Below the pieces are notes generated by a model. It was not told the origin of the DNA, did not search any database, and saw only the letters and a program-made list of their open reading frames with translations. 64,000 bases of DNA from Polynucleobacter sp. MWH-Svant-W18. GTDB taxonomy: Bacteria; Pseudomonadota; Gammaproteobacteria; Burkholderiales; Burkholderiaceae. Both the position numbers and the translations under genes were made by a program. Shown one piece after another: positions 27,128 through 36,563 of this stretch (positions are counted from its first letter, which is position 1; every line of letters starts with the position of its first letter). Where the stretch lies: NCBI RefSeq assembly GCF_018687495.1, contig NZ_CP061293.1:992001-1056000 (forward strand), read 5' to 3'.

Positions 27128-27217
27128 TGGCGGAAGAGGTGAGATTCGAACTCACGGAGGACTTTCATCCTCGCCAGTTTTCAAGACTGGTGCATTCAAC
27201 CGCTCTGCCACTCTTCC
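27128..27217 (-). tRNA. tRNA-Ser (anticodon TGA)
   Basis: A 90-base class II tRNA with acceptor GGAAGAG, a long variable arm (GAGGATGAAAGTCCTC), anticodon stem-loop CCAGT-CTTGAAA-ACTGG giving TGA, T-loop GTTCGAATC and encoded CCA. Reads UCN serine codons. Confidence 0.97.
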
Positions 27218-27251
27218 ATTTGTGTGAATCTCGGTTGGATCCAAGCCCTAG

Positions 27252-27257
27252 ATTATA
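27252..27257 (-). promoter_or_regulatory. -10 box of the tRNA-Ser(TGA) promoter
   Basis: Minus-strand TATAAT, a perfect -10 box, 35 bases upstream of the tRNA. The -35 region is not clearly recognisable. Confidence 0.5.
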
Positions 27258-27341
27258 GAGAACTTTTGGTTTTCTCTTGCGAAATCCCAGTATTTTCAGT
27301 GTTTTACGGGTTTTGACATCCCTTCTTGATAAAATCCGCTC

Positions 27342-28841
27342 ATGTCTTCTAGACCAGAAAATCTGTCCGATACCGCCCTTTTGAGCACCCATTCTGCGGT
27401 AGACATGGTGCTCGATACCGCTTACCAAAATATCAGTGCAGCGCAGTGGCAAGACCTATTCTCATTTGCGCGCAAATCCCAGTTAGAGCAATTTATTGCC
27501 GATCTGTTTGCAGGCAAGCATATTAATCAGAGTGAGGATCGCCCTGCACTACATTCTGCCCTACGCAATCTGTCTAAATCACCAGTAGTACTAGATGGCC
27601 AAGATGTCATGCCCGCTGTTACAGAGGTCTGGCGCCGTATACAGGCTCTTTGTAACCAATGGGTAGGCGTGACTGATGTAATCCATATTGGTATTGGTGG
27701 ATCCGACTTCGGCCCCCGACTAGCCATTGAAGCTTTAGCCCATGTCCCTGGCATTGAGAGTCGCGGCATGCGCATGCACTTTTTAGCCAATATTGATACC
27801 GCTGAATTAGCACGCATTCTGGATCGTGCTCTGCCGCATAGCACCCGGGTCGTAATTGTTTCGAAGTCTTTTACCACCTTAGAAACTACGATGAATGCCA
27901 AGGCTGTAGTGTCTTGGCTCAAAGCTTCGGGCTGCACTAAGAGTCAAATTGCTAAATCCTTATTTGCAGTGACGGCAAATGTCCCTGCTGCTCAAGCATT
28001 TGGTGTTGAAGAAGATCATATTTTCCCGTTCTGGGATTGGGTTGGCGGCCGTTATTCAGTATGGTCTGCAGTTGGCTTACCCATTGCCTTGCAATACGGC
28101 TTTAAAACCTTTGAAGAATTTTTAGCGGGTGCCCATGCAATGGATTTGCATTTTAAGAATGCGCCACTCGAGCAAAATATTCCCGTCATCATGGCCTTGG
28201 CTTTATTGCATCAACAAGAAACTCATGACATCAAGGCTTATGCTGCCATTCCCTATGCTGATGCTCTGGACTGGTTTCCAAAATGGTTACAACAGTTAGA
28301 TATGGAGAGCAATGGCAAGTCGGTTGATCGTAATGGCAAGCCGGTGAAACACTCTTCACCAGTAGTCTTTGGTAGTGCAGGCAGCAATGCCCAGCACTCC
28401 TACTTCCAACTTTTACACCAAGGTACTGATGTAGTGCCGATTGATTTCATTGCGGTTCGCAAGCCTATGAGTGATCGACCTGAGGCGCTTGCCCACCACC
28501 GCATTTTGCTATCAAACTGCTTAGCGCAGGCACAGGCATTGGCGCATGGTAAACAAGCAGACAACCCAAATGATGTGTATCCCGGTAATCGCCCTAGCAA
28601 CCTACTGCTCTTACCAGAGCTCAATGCCTTCTATTTAGGTGCACTACTTGCTCTTTATGAAAACCGTACCGCTAGCTTGGGCGCAGTGTGGAATATCAAT
28701 AGCTTTGATCAACCTGGCGTTGAATACGGCAAAGTACTTGCTAAACCCATCGAAAAAGCCCTGCTGGATGGCACGCCTGTTGTAGCAAATGACAATATTG
28801 ATGCCGTCACAGCTGCGCGTATTAATTTATTGAACTCTTAG
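27342..28841 (+). CDS. pgi: glucose-6-phosphate isomerase
   Basis: Interconverts glucose-6-phosphate and fructose-6-phosphate. The 499 residues show the sugar-phosphate pocket IGIGGSDFGPRLA, SKSFTTLET, WDWVGGRYSVWSAVGLP and the GSNAQHSYFQLLHQG segment with the catalytic histidine. Somewhat shorter than the 550-residue E. coli enzyme. The phosphomannomutase gene follows after eight bases, pairing central sugar-phosphate steps. Confidence 0.96.
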   Translation: MSSRPENLSDTALLSTHSAVDMVLDTAYQNISAAQWQDLFSFARKSQLEQFIADLFAGKHINQSEDRPALHSALRNLSKSPVVLDGQDVMPAVTEVWRRIQALCNQWVGVTDVIHIGIGGSDFGPRLAIEALAHVPGIESRGMRMHFLANIDTAELARILDRALPHSTRVVIVSKSFTTLETTMNAKAVVSWLKASGCTKSQIAKSLFAVTANVPAAQAFGVEEDHIFPFWDWVGGRYSVWSAVGLPIALQYGFKTFEEFLAGAHAMDLHFKNAPLEQNIPVIMALALLHQQETHDIKAYAAIPYADALDWFPKWLQQLDMESNGKSVDRNGKPVKHSSPVVFGSAGSNAQHSYFQLLHQGTDVVPIDFIAVRKPMSDRPEALAHHRILLSNCLAQAQALAHGKQADNPNDVYPGNRPSNLLLLPELNAFYLGALLALYENRTASLGAVWNINSFDQPGVEYGKVLAKPIEKALLDGTPVVANDNIDAVTAARINLLNS

Positions 28842-28849
28842 GATCCTCT

Positions 28850-30247
28850 GTGCAACTATCCCCCTCTATTTTCAAAGCCTATGACATTCGCGGGATTATT
28901 GATGAGACCTTAGATCCATCCATCGCCAAGTTTATTGGTCAGGCTTTTGGTACGGAGATGCGTGAGCTAGGTGAAACCGAGATTGTCATTGGTCGTGATG
29001 GTCGCCTATCTGGCCCCTCTTTAATAGAAGCTTTAACTGAAGGCTTACTCTCCACTGGAATTAACGTCATTGATTTAGGGATGGTTGCCACCCCGATGGT
29101 CTACTTTGCTGCCAATCAAGAAATCCACGGCAAGAAACCCAAGTCCGGGATCATGATTACAGGAAGTCATAACCCACCAAACTATAACGGCTTCAAGATG
29201 GTTCTGGGTGGCGCCGCTATCTATGGCGATCAAATCCAGGGATTACGTAAACGTATTGAAGCTAAGCAATTTTCCGAAGGCGAATCTAATAAATTTGGAA
29301 CTCGCTCTACTTTTGATATCTTTCCGATGTATCTCCAGCATATCGTTGGCGATGTGAAGCTGGCTCGCCCCATGAAGATTGCTGTCGATTGTGGCAATGG
29401 TGTTGGTGGCGCTTTTGCTGGTCAATTATTTCGAGCGCTGGGCTGTGAAGTGCAAGAACTCTTTTGTGAAGTGGATGGTCATTTTCCAAACCACCATCCA
29501 GATCCTGCGCACATTGAAAACTTGCAAGATCTCATCAAAAACTTACAGACTACTGATAATGAGCTCGGCCTTGCCTTTGATGGCGATGCAGATCGCCTAG
29601 GCGTAGTAACTAAAGATGGTCAAGTAATCTTTCCTGATCGTCAAATGATGCTGTTTGCCAAAGATGTTCTTTCCAGAAATCCTGGTGGTCAAATTATTTA
29701 TGATGTGAAATGCACTCGTAATCTAGCAACTTGGGTCAAACAACATGGCGGCGAGCCTTTGATGTGGAAAACAGGTCACTCTTTAGTGAAAGCCAAACTC
29801 AAAGAAACTGGTGCACCCCTTGCTGGGGAGATGTCTGGTCATATCTTCTTCAAAGACCGCTGGTTTGGCTTTGATGATGGTCTTTATACGGGCGCACGTC
29901 TTTTGGAGATTCTGTCTAAAGAGAAAGATCCAAACAAAACTCTCAATGACTTACCAAATGCTATTTGTACGCCAGAATTACAACTTACTTGCGCTGAAGG
30001 TGAGCCTTTTGCCTTACTAGAAACCATCAAAGCCAATGCGAAGTTTCCTACTTCCGAATCCATCAACACGATTGATGGTGTGCGTGTGGAATATGCCGAT
30101 GGCTTCGGTTTGGCCCGGCCGTCAAACACAACACCAGTAGTGGTGATGCGCTTTGAGGCGGATAGTGAGGAAGCGATTAAACGTATTCAGGCAGAGTTTA
30201 AGACGGTATTGTTGGCTGCTAAGCCAGATGCGAAGTTACCGTTTTAA
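28850..30247 (+). CDS. phosphomannomutase/phosphoglucomutase
   Basis: Alpha-D-phosphohexomutase (AlgC/ManB type) interconverting hexose 1- and 6-phosphates for glycan precursors. The 465 residues include FKAYDIRG at the N-terminus, the phosphoserine loop TGSHNPPNYNGFK (S106), the metal loop DGDADR (residues 244-249) and the substrate loop EMSGHIFFKDR. Starts at GTG (28850), eight bases after pgi. Confidence 0.94.
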   Translation: MQLSPSIFKAYDIRGIIDETLDPSIAKFIGQAFGTEMRELGETEIVIGRDGRLSGPSLIEALTEGLLSTGINVIDLGMVATPMVYFAANQEIHGKKPKSGIMITGSHNPPNYNGFKMVLGGAAIYGDQIQGLRKRIEAKQFSEGESNKFGTRSTFDIFPMYLQHIVGDVKLARPMKIAVDCGNGVGGAFAGQLFRALGCEVQELFCEVDGHFPNHHPDPAHIENLQDLIKNLQTTDNELGLAFDGDADRLGVVTKDGQVIFPDRQMMLFAKDVLSRNPGGQIIYDVKCTRNLATWVKQHGGEPLMWKTGHSLVKAKLKETGAPLAGEMSGHIFFKDRWFGFDDGLYTGARLLEILSKEKDPNKTLNDLPNAICTPELQLTCAEGEPFALLETIKANAKFPTSESINTIDGVRVEYADGFGLARPSNTTPVVVMRFEADSEEAIKRIQAEFKTVLLAAKPDAKLPF

Positions 30248-30266
30248 TGAGCTATTGGCTAGCGGA

Positions 30267-32033
30267 TCAAAAGGTATAACTGGCAGTAGCCCAAGCTCGG
30301 GGTTGTGTTGTGGTTCCGTCTGTATTAACGGGTTGACCAGTAGAGCTATAGAGTGGATTTTGGCCAACTTTCCAGGCAACCATTGCACCAATACCCCATC
30401 CTTCATAATCCCACTTCACCCCAAAACCAGCACCCATGAGTGAGTAGGTATTGTTGGCATTGGTTTGGCCTTGCCAGCCTGGATACAAATTCTTGTACTG
30501 TTGCACAACGCCAGCATCAAAGAAAGTGGATAAGGTGAACTTTTCATGTAATTGATGTCTCAGCTCAAGTGTAAAAATACCCCCTTGGGCCCCGCCAGAC
30601 TGAGCAACTGGATAAGCGCGTACTCCATATGGTCCACCCAAATACAGTTGTTCCGCAGTGTTCAAGTTAACCGAAGAAAACTGTCCCGATACAGCAGCGT
30701 AGAGATTGGTTGTGCCATCTTCAACCAATTGCTGCGTCCGGTTCGCAGCAAAAGCAAGCTTTGTAAAGTTTGCTGGTGTGACTACACCATACTGGGTAGG
30801 CGTAGTGTTCGGAATGGAATACATCCCATAGTTAGCCTGACTAGTTGCCAAGATATCTAAATGCCCAAATATTAAAGAGACAGAACCACTGTTAACGGCT
30901 CCATGCCAAAAGCTATCGGCAATATTTCCGGAAAGACCTGCAGAAATATTATTGATGTTGTATGCACTAACAACTGAGTCAGTTAAGAAGTTGCGGTTGT
31001 TATAACTTTTAATGTCGTAGTTTAGTGAGCCATTTAAATTAGCGCCTTGACTACGAATCAAAGGATAGGCCGCACTCACACCGGTTGTCCATGCATCGCC
31101 TGCACCACCATTGGACGTATAGTTACTCACGTTCTTGTAATTTAGAAAAGTGCCTGCTAAACCCAAACGTAATCCATCTGGAGATACGGGGACGGAGATT
31201 GCGCCTTGTAAGTATTGCGATCCTTGTGAAGCAATCCCATTTAATGAGAATTGATCACCAATGCCAATGGGATTATTGATGTTGAGGGCAACCACTCCTT
31301 GGTTTGCACCAGTCGTCCTACTGCCGTAGTTATTTGCCTCCACCCTTCCCTGCACCAGCTCAGGTTGGGTTAATTGCAAACGCAGATCTGTATCCCCATC
31401 CTTTGCGCCAGGCTCTAATTGACTTGACACTATTACGCCAGGAGTTTCATTCAAAATGATTAGGGCGCGCTCAATGGAGGGCATGCTCAGTGGATCGCCC
31501 ACTGGGTTGGCATAAGTAATGTATTCGGCGGCACGCTCTTTACTAAAACGCGTCGGTCCTTTGGGAGTCTCGACTACGACCTTACCCAGCTTTGCTTCGG
31601 TTACCAAAATCTTGACGACCCCACCAGCAATTTTTTGTGGGGGCAGAATTGCTTGAACGGTGTAGCCTTTTTTACGGTAATAATCTTGAATGGCATTGCA
31701 GGCATTTTGCAAATCATCAAAGCCAATATCTTTACCAAGCCATGGTTTAAGTACTGCCTGAATATCTGCCTCAGGCAGAAGCTTGACGCCCTCAAGCACG
31801 AAAGAGTTCACTGTAAAACGCACATCGCCTGCTTTGGCTTGTGTCGCCTTTTCTTGCTCCTTAGTAGTGGCTTCTGGAAGCGCTAATGGGGAAGGCAATG
31901 GCAATTGCTGCTCCAGCCCCCGCTGGAGAGCGCCGGCATCTACTTGAGCATGGGCCAAAGAAAATGCACCGATGAGGTGGCAAATAAAGGCCGCAGACAA
32001 TAACCTGAGGAGGGTGGTGATTGGTGCTGCCAT
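30267..32033 (-). CDS. TpsB-type outer-membrane transporter (ShlB/FhaC/HecB family)
   Basis: Outer-membrane partner of two-partner secretion, exporting a TpsA exoprotein. After a signal peptide ending SLAHA come a proline-rich linker, POTRA-like region (FTVNSFVLEGVKLLPEADI and DYYRKKGYTVQAILPPQ) and a 16-stranded barrel with alternating hydrophobic strands and a C-terminal phenylalanine. The conserved VRGY loop motif reads VRAY here. The frame begins at 32075, but the ATG at 32033 gives a better signal peptide; no ribosome site decides it. No TpsA is adjacent; the candidate substrate gene is at 54655-58149. Confidence 0.88.
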   Translation of the reverse strand: MAAPITTLLRLLSAAFICHLIGAFSLAHAQVDAGALQRGLEQQLPLPSPLALPEATTKEQEKATQAKAGDVRFTVNSFVLEGVKLLPEADIQAVLKPWLGKDIGFDDLQNACNAIQDYYRKKGYTVQAILPPQKIAGGVVKILVTEAKLGKVVVETPKGPTRFSKERAAEYITYANPVGDPLSMPSIERALIILNETPGVIVSSQLEPGAKDGDTDLRLQLTQPELVQGRVEANNYGSRTTGANQGVVALNINNPIGIGDQFSLNGIASQGSQYLQGAISVPVSPDGLRLGLAGTFLNYKNVSNYTSNGGAGDAWTTGVSAAYPLIRSQGANLNGSLNYDIKSYNNRNFLTDSVVSAYNINNISAGLSGNIADSFWHGAVNSGSVSLIFGHLDILATSQANYGMYSIPNTTPTQYGVVTPANFTKLAFAANRTQQLVEDGTTNLYAAVSGQFSSVNLNTAEQLYLGGPYGVRAYPVAQSGGAQGGIFTLELRHQLHEKFTLSTFFDAGVVQQYKNLYPGWQGQTNANNTYSLMGAGFGVKWDYEGWGIGAMVAWKVGQNPLYSSTGQPVNTDGTTTQPRAWATASYTF

Positions 32034-32129
32034 GGATTCAGAGACAATATTCAGAAAGGTTAAAAGTTGTGTCATTTTAGAGCTTTAAGGAGCTTTGCAT
32101 CAAAACTGCCATACAGGTTAATATTTCGT

Positions 32130-33257
32130 ATGAATTCAACTGTTAGCGCCCCCATCGCCTTTGACTACCCCCAGCAAGACTCGGCTGGGGTGACTTGCAC
32201 CGCCCAAGCCTGGGCAAAGGTGCCGCCCCACCTTGCAGGATCTGAAAAATCTGTTGTCATTGCTCGGATTAAGCAACTATTGGTGGAAAAGGATGCGGCT
32301 TTGGTTGCCCACTACTATGTAGATGGCGACATTCAAGATCTCGCCATGGAGACAGGTGGTTTTGTTGCTGACTCCCTCGAGATGGCGCGCTTTGGTAAGA
32401 ACCATCCTGCTAAGAATCTCATTGTTGCTGGCGTGCGCTTCATGGGTGAATCTGCCAAGATTCTGAGCCCAGAAAAACGCATCTTCATGCCAGATCTTGA
32501 GGCAACCTGTTCTTTGGATTTAGGTTGTGACGCCTCTGATTTTGCTGCTTTTAAAGCTTTGCATCCCGATCGCGTTGTCGTTGTTTATGCAAACACTTCT
32601 GCTGCTGTAAAAGCACAAGCGGACTGGATGGTGACGAGTTCATGTGCATTGGCAATTGTCCACCAATTAAAACTCGAAGGTAAAAAAATTCTGTGGGCTC
32701 CTGATCGCCACTTAGGTCGTTATATTCAAGAGCAAACTGGTGCGGATATGTTGTTGTGGAATGGCGCCTGCATTGTTCATGATGAATTTAAGGCTGCTGA
32801 ATTAGAGGTGCTCAAAGCAGCCCACCCTAACGCCATGATCTTGGTTCACCCTGAATCACCACAAGCTGTTGTTGACCTGGCAGACGTTGTGGGGTCTACC
32901 TCCGCCATGATTAAGGCGGTTGTTGAAGGAACTGCTACTGAATATATTGTGGCAACCGATAATGGCATCTTGCACCGTATGCGCCAATTAGCACCACACA
33001 AGGTTTTGATAGAAGCACCGACTGCTGGTAATAGCGCCACCTGCAAGAGTTGTGCGCACTGTCCTTGGATGGCTATGAATGGCTTGCAAGGAATCTTGGA
33101 TTGCCTTGAGAATGCCTCTGGTGAAATCTTCATCGATGAACCCATTCGTGCAAAAGCCTTAACGTGCATTGATCGCATGCTTGATTTCACTAAAAACCAT
33201 CCTGATCTTCTCGCTAAAGCACAACATGGCTTTGTGAAAAATATTGGCGCTGCCTAA
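32130..33257 (+). CDS. nadA: quinolinate synthase
   Basis: Iron-sulfur enzyme condensing iminoaspartate with dihydroxyacetone phosphate to quinolinate. The 375 residues include [13 protein letters not shown], and candidate cluster cysteines in [10 protein letters not shown] and in the C-terminal [12 protein letters not shown]. The frame is open upstream to 32067; the ATG at 32130 fits homologues. It precedes nadC, and nadB lies nearby on the other strand: all three steps of quinolinate-based NAD synthesis are together. Confidence 0.96.
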   Translation: MNSTVSAPIAFDYPQQDSAGVTCTAQAWAKVPPHLAGSEKSVVIARIKQLLVEKDAALVAHYYVDGDIQDLAMETGGFVADSLEMARFGKNHPAKNLIVAGVRFMGESAKILSPEKRIFMPDLEATCSLDLGCDASDFAAFKALHPDRVVVVYANTSAAVKAQADWMVTSSCALAIVHQLKLEGKKILWAPDRHLGRYIQEQTGADMLLWNGACIVHDEFKAAELEVLKAAHPNAMILVHPESPQAVVDLADVVGSTSAMIKAVVEGTATEYIVATDNGILHRMRQLAPHKVLIEAPTAGNSATCKSCAHCPWMAMNGLQGILDCLENASGEIFIDEPIRAKALTCIDRMLDFTKNHPDLLAKAQHGFVKNIGAA

Positions 33258-33281
33258 CTGAAGTATTTTTGATTGAATCCC

Positions 33282-34136
33282 ATGTTTGACCACAACGAAA
33301 CTCTAGAGCAAGCGCGTCAACGCAATATTCATGATGCGCTCATGGAAGATATTGGCACTGGTGATTGGACTACCAAACTGGTTCCCAATAAACGTGTTCA
33401 TGCACAATTGATCGTGCGCCAAGAGGCAGTATTGTGTGGGGTTGATTGGTTTGAGGGTACTCTCAAAAAACTTGATGCCAATGCTAAAGTCACTTGGCAT
33501 TACATGGAAGGCAACCTCATGGCTGCAGACAGCAAAGTCTGTGATATTGAGGCAGATGCTCAAGCCCTACTCTCTGCAGAACGCACCTGTATTAATTTTT
33601 TGCAAACACTGTCTTGGACTGCCAGCATTACCCGGCAACACGTCGATGCGATTGCGAATGTCAGCCCCAATCCCAAGGGCTGTGCCGTACTAGATACCCG
33701 CAAGACTATTCCAGGTTTGCGCCAGGCACAAAAATATGCTGTTCGGGTTGGTGGTGGCCAGAACCAAAGGCTTGCTCTATGGCATGGCATTTTGATCAAA
33801 GAGAATCATATCGCTGCAGCGGGTAGCGTTACTGCTGCCCTGAAGAATGCTGCCGCTCTCAATGCTGGGGTAGATATTCAGATTGAAGTAGAAAACTTTG
33901 CAGAACTCGAAGAAGCTTTGGCTGCCGGCGCCAAAAGCATTTTGATTGATAACTTCAATACCGATCAAATGAAAGAGGCCGTTGCTTTGACAGCTGGCCG
34001 TGCGTTACTCGAAGCTTCTGGTGGCATTAATTTGGACCAAATGCGTGCGATTGCTACAACTGGTGTGGATCGCATCTCCCTTGGAAAGTTAACCAAGGAT
34101 GTGCATGCGGTTGATTTCTCGATGCGCATCCTTTAA
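33282..34136 (+). CDS. nadC: nicotinate-nucleotide pyrophosphorylase (quinolinate phosphoribosyltransferase)
   Basis: Converts quinolinate and PRPP to nicotinate mononucleotide. The 284 residues carry EDIGTGDWTTKLV, TRKTIPGLRQAQKYAVRVGGGQNQR with substrate-binding basic residues, and LEASGGINLDQMRAIATTGVDRIS. An in-frame TTG lies three codons upstream (33273), but the ATG at 33282 is preferred. Follows nadA by about 24 bases. Confidence 0.95.
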   Translation: MFDHNETLEQARQRNIHDALMEDIGTGDWTTKLVPNKRVHAQLIVRQEAVLCGVDWFEGTLKKLDANAKVTWHYMEGNLMAADSKVCDIEADAQALLSAERTCINFLQTLSWTASITRQHVDAIANVSPNPKGCAVLDTRKTIPGLRQAQKYAVRVGGGQNQRLALWHGILIKENHIAAAGSVTAALKNAAALNAGVDIQIEVENFAELEEALAAGAKSILIDNFNTDQMKEAVALTAGRALLEASGGINLDQMRAIATTGVDRISLGKLTKDVHAVDFSMRIL

Positions 34137-34182
34137 GGTTTTTCAGTAAATTCCCATCTAAATTACATACTTTCCTGCAGAT

Positions 34183-34208
34183 TTAATGTATCCTATTGGC
34201 TACATTAA
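34183..34208. promoter_or_regulatory. inverted-repeat operator before the toxin-antitoxin genes
   Basis: TTAATGTA (34183-34190) and TACATTAA (34201-34208) are perfect eight-base inverted arms around ten bases. The right arm ends three bases before the toxin ATG, so a bound repressor would block both transcription and the start region. HigA-type antitoxins commonly autoregulate this way; the match to this antitoxin is inference. Confidence 0.6.
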
Positions 34209-34211
34209 TGA

Positions 34212-34502
34212 ATGCTCGAAATCAGGAAAACCGAAGAATTTACAGTCTGGCTAGATTCCCTGAATGATTTGATGGGAAGAGCAAAAATTCAAGCCCGAAT
34301 TAAACGTTTGTCCGAAGGAAATTCAGGAATTACAAAATCCGTTGGCAGTAAGGTCTTTGAGATGAAGATTGATTTTGGACCCGGCTACAGAATTTATTAC
34401 ACAAAACATGAGAATGTAATGTATCTATTACTTATCGGGGGCAATAAAAGAACTCAGGTTAAAGATATTCAGATTGCAAAATATTTAGCCAAAAACATAT
34501 AG
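34212..34502 (+). CDS. RelE/ParE-family toxin (addiction-module killer protein)
   Basis: A 96-residue protein like the HigB/RelE-type addiction-module killer family: EFTVWLDSLNDLMGRAKIQARIKRL at the N-terminus, the FEMKIDFGPGYRIYY core strand, and LLLIGGNKRTQVKDIQIAK at the C-terminus with the basic residues typical of ribosome-dependent RNases. The toxin gene comes first, as in higBA modules. It has no ribosome site; the operator occupies that region. The pair lies between nadC and nadB, as if inserted there. Confidence 0.85.
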   Translation: MLEIRKTEEFTVWLDSLNDLMGRAKIQARIKRLSEGNSGITKSVGSKVFEMKIDFGPGYRIYYTKHENVMYLLLIGGNKRTQVKDIQIAKYLAKNI

Positions 34503-34510
34503 TGAATGAG

Positions 34511-34819
34511 ATGAAAAAGACAATCACCAGCCCTTATGATGTAGCAGAACATCTACGTACCCCTAAAGAAATGGCTCTTTATCTGCAAGCATGCATTGAA
34601 GAATCCAATGGGGATGCAGCGTTTATAGCAAAAGCACTTGGCGATATAGCGCGCGCAAAAGGAATGGCTCAAGTAGCTAAGGAATCTGGGCTCTCAAGAG
34701 AAAGCCTATACAAAGCCTTGTCTGGGGATCGAATACCGGGGTTTGATACTGTATTGAAGGTACTTGCAGCTCTTGGTCTGAGCCTACATACAAAACCGAC
34801 TAGCAAAGCTCGTGCTTAA
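34511..34819 (+). CDS. HigA-type antitoxin (helix-turn-helix)
   Basis: A protein of about 102 residues with the addiction-module antidote pattern: [24 protein letters not shown], then a helix-turn-helix of Cro/C1 type at roughly residues 55-95 ([21 protein letters not shown]). A GTG at 34502 overlaps the toxin stop and is an alternative start giving three more residues. Expected to neutralise the toxin and repress the operon. Its stop overlaps the convergent nadB stop by four bases. Confidence 0.87.
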   Translation: MKKTITSPYDVAEHLRTPKEMALYLQACIEESNGDAAFIAKALGDIARAKGMAQVAKESGLSRESLYKALSGDRIPGFDTVLKVLAALGLSLHTKPTSKARA

Positions 34820-36471
34820 CTTTTCTTAAGCAAATCAGAGCCTTCTGCCTGAGGAGTCAAGATCGTTGGATACGAGACCGCCCAAGTTCCAGGGTAGTCG
34901 CGGCTGTAGTGCAATCCCCTGCTTTCTCTTCTCATCAGGGCTGACCTGACGATGAGTTCCGCACACTCTAGCAAGTTACGCAACTCAATCAGATCTCGCG
35001 TGACCTTAAAGTTGGCGTAATACTCTTGTACTTCATATCTGAGTAACTTGATTCTGTGGAGTGCCCGCTCTAGTCGGCGATTGGTTCTCACAATGCCAAC
35101 GTAGTTCCACATCAAGGAACGCAACTCATCCCAGTTATGGGCAATCACCACTTGTTCATCCGCATCTTCTACTTGGCTCTCGTCCCAAAGCGGTAAATTA
35201 GGCATCATTGGCGCTTTGAGCTCTGAGATGTCTTCGGCTGCTGCCTTACCAATCACCACGCACTCCAATAAGGAGTTGCTGGCGAGTCGATTAGCGCCGT
35301 GTAAACCGGTGTAGGTTGCCTCACCAACTGCATAAAGACCTGGTAGATCGGCTCTACCTTTTAGATCGGTTACAACTCCACCGCAGGTGTAATGTGCCGC
35401 TGGAACAACAGGAATAGCCTCTTTGGTAATGTCCAGCCCAAGACTTAAGCAACGTGCATAAATCATGGGAAAATGTTCCTTGATAAATGCCTCACCGAGA
35501 TGGGTCGCATCTAAGTGCACATAATCCAAACCATGCTTCTTCATCTCAAAGTCGATAGCACGGGCGACGATATCTCGTGGCGCTAGTTCATTGCGCTCAT
35601 CATGCTCTGGCATAAAGCGAGTGCCATCTGGCAGCTTTAATAAACCACCCTCACCCCGCATGGCTTCAGTAATCAAGAAGGTACGATCACTAGGGTGATA
35701 CAAACAAGTTGGGTGGAACTGAATAAATTCCATATTGCCAACCCGGCAACCTGCCCGCCAGGCCATCGCAATACCATCACCAGTAGCAGTATCTGGGTTA
35801 CTGGTGTAGCGATAAACTTTGCCAACGCCGCCGGTCGCTAGTACCACTGACTTAGCTGGAATGGTTTCTACGCGATTGTTTTTGATATCTAGGGCGTACA
35901 CACCATAGCAGCGGTTTGGCTTAGTGCGCTGTGTCTTTGCGTCGAGATGACGGTTGGTAATCAGATCGAGCGCAATCCAATGTTCCAGAATACGAATATT
36001 TTGATGTGCCTTAGCTTTATCCAGCAACACTTCATGAATTGCTTTACCAGTAGCATCGGCAGCATGGGCAATTCGGCGATGCGTATGTCCGCCCTCACGA
36101 GTGAGATGTAATCCCATTGGGCCAGTTTCATCGGCGGTAAAGGGAACGCCTTGGTCTACTAACCATTTAATCGCATCCGCACTTTCTTCAGCAATGTAAC
36201 GTGCGGTCGATTCCACTACGAGGCCTGCACCGGCATCAATAGTGTCCGCTACATGAGAATCAATGCTGTCATGCTCTTTATCCACTACCCCAACAATACC
36301 GCCTTGAGCCCAAGCTGTTGCAGCCTCACCTAAACCGCGCTTTGCCATCAGAATCACTGGCTGAGTTTCAGCCATATGTAGGGCAACCGTTAGGCCAGCT
36401 AGACCTGCCCCAATGATGAGCACTGGTAACTCGGCTTGAGCCTGTGAGGGAGTGGGTTTTGAACTGGCCAT
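34816..36471 (-). CDS. nadB: L-aspartate oxidase
   Basis: FAD enzyme oxidising aspartate to iminoaspartate, which NadA uses. The 551 residues begin with the FAD motif [19 protein letters not shown] and contain [28 protein letters not shown] and [13 protein letters not shown]. Convergent with nadA-nadC across the toxin-antitoxin pair. Confidence 0.96.
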   Translation of the reverse strand: MASSKPTPSQAQAELPVLIIGAGLAGLTVALHMAETQPVILMAKRGLGEAATAWAQGGIVGVVDKEHDSIDSHVADTIDAGAGLVVESTARYIAEESADAIKWLVDQGVPFTADETGPMGLHLTREGGHTHRRIAHAADATGKAIHEVLLDKAKAHQNIRILEHWIALDLITNRHLDAKTQRTKPNRCYGVYALDIKNNRVETIPAKSVVLATGGVGKVYRYTSNPDTATGDGIAMAWRAGCRVGNMEFIQFHPTCLYHPSDRTFLITEAMRGEGGLLKLPDGTRFMPEHDERNELAPRDIVARAIDFEMKKHGLDYVHLDATHLGEAFIKEHFPMIYARCLSLGLDITKEAIPVVPAAHYTCGGVVTDLKGRADLPGLYAVGEATYTGLHGANRLASNSLLECVVIGKAAAEDISELKAPMMPNLPLWDESQVEDADEQVVIAHNWDELRSLMWNYVGIVRTNRRLERALHRIKLLRYEVQEYYANFKVTRDLIELRNLLECAELIVRSALMRRESRGLHYSRDYPGTWAVSYPTILTPQAEGSDLLKKS

Positions 36472-36516
36472 AGAGGGTTCATTCTAAAGGGCAATTCAAA
36501 TTAGTGAGGCCTAAGT

Positions 36517-36543
36517 AAAAAGGCTCCAAATTTGGAGTCTTTC
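36517..36543 (-). terminator. intrinsic terminator of the formate dehydrogenase operon
   Basis: Minus-strand hairpin built on the palindrome CTCCAAATTTGGAG (36524-36537), with outer AAAG/CTTT pairs across one mismatch and a following CCTTTTTACTT. It lies 20 bases past the alpha-subunit stop and before nadB. Confidence 0.7.
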
Positions 36544-36563
36544 TAGGATTGCTAGTTTGACGC

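Noticed and set aside
27313-27335. TTGACA followed by TAAAAT before pgi considered as a promoter
   Set aside because: The spacer is only 11 bases, too short for sigma-70.
34212-34819. Toxin-antitoxin pair considered as part of a larger mobile island
   Set aside because: Only these two genes lie between nadC and nadB; no integrase, repeats or tRNA boundary are present.
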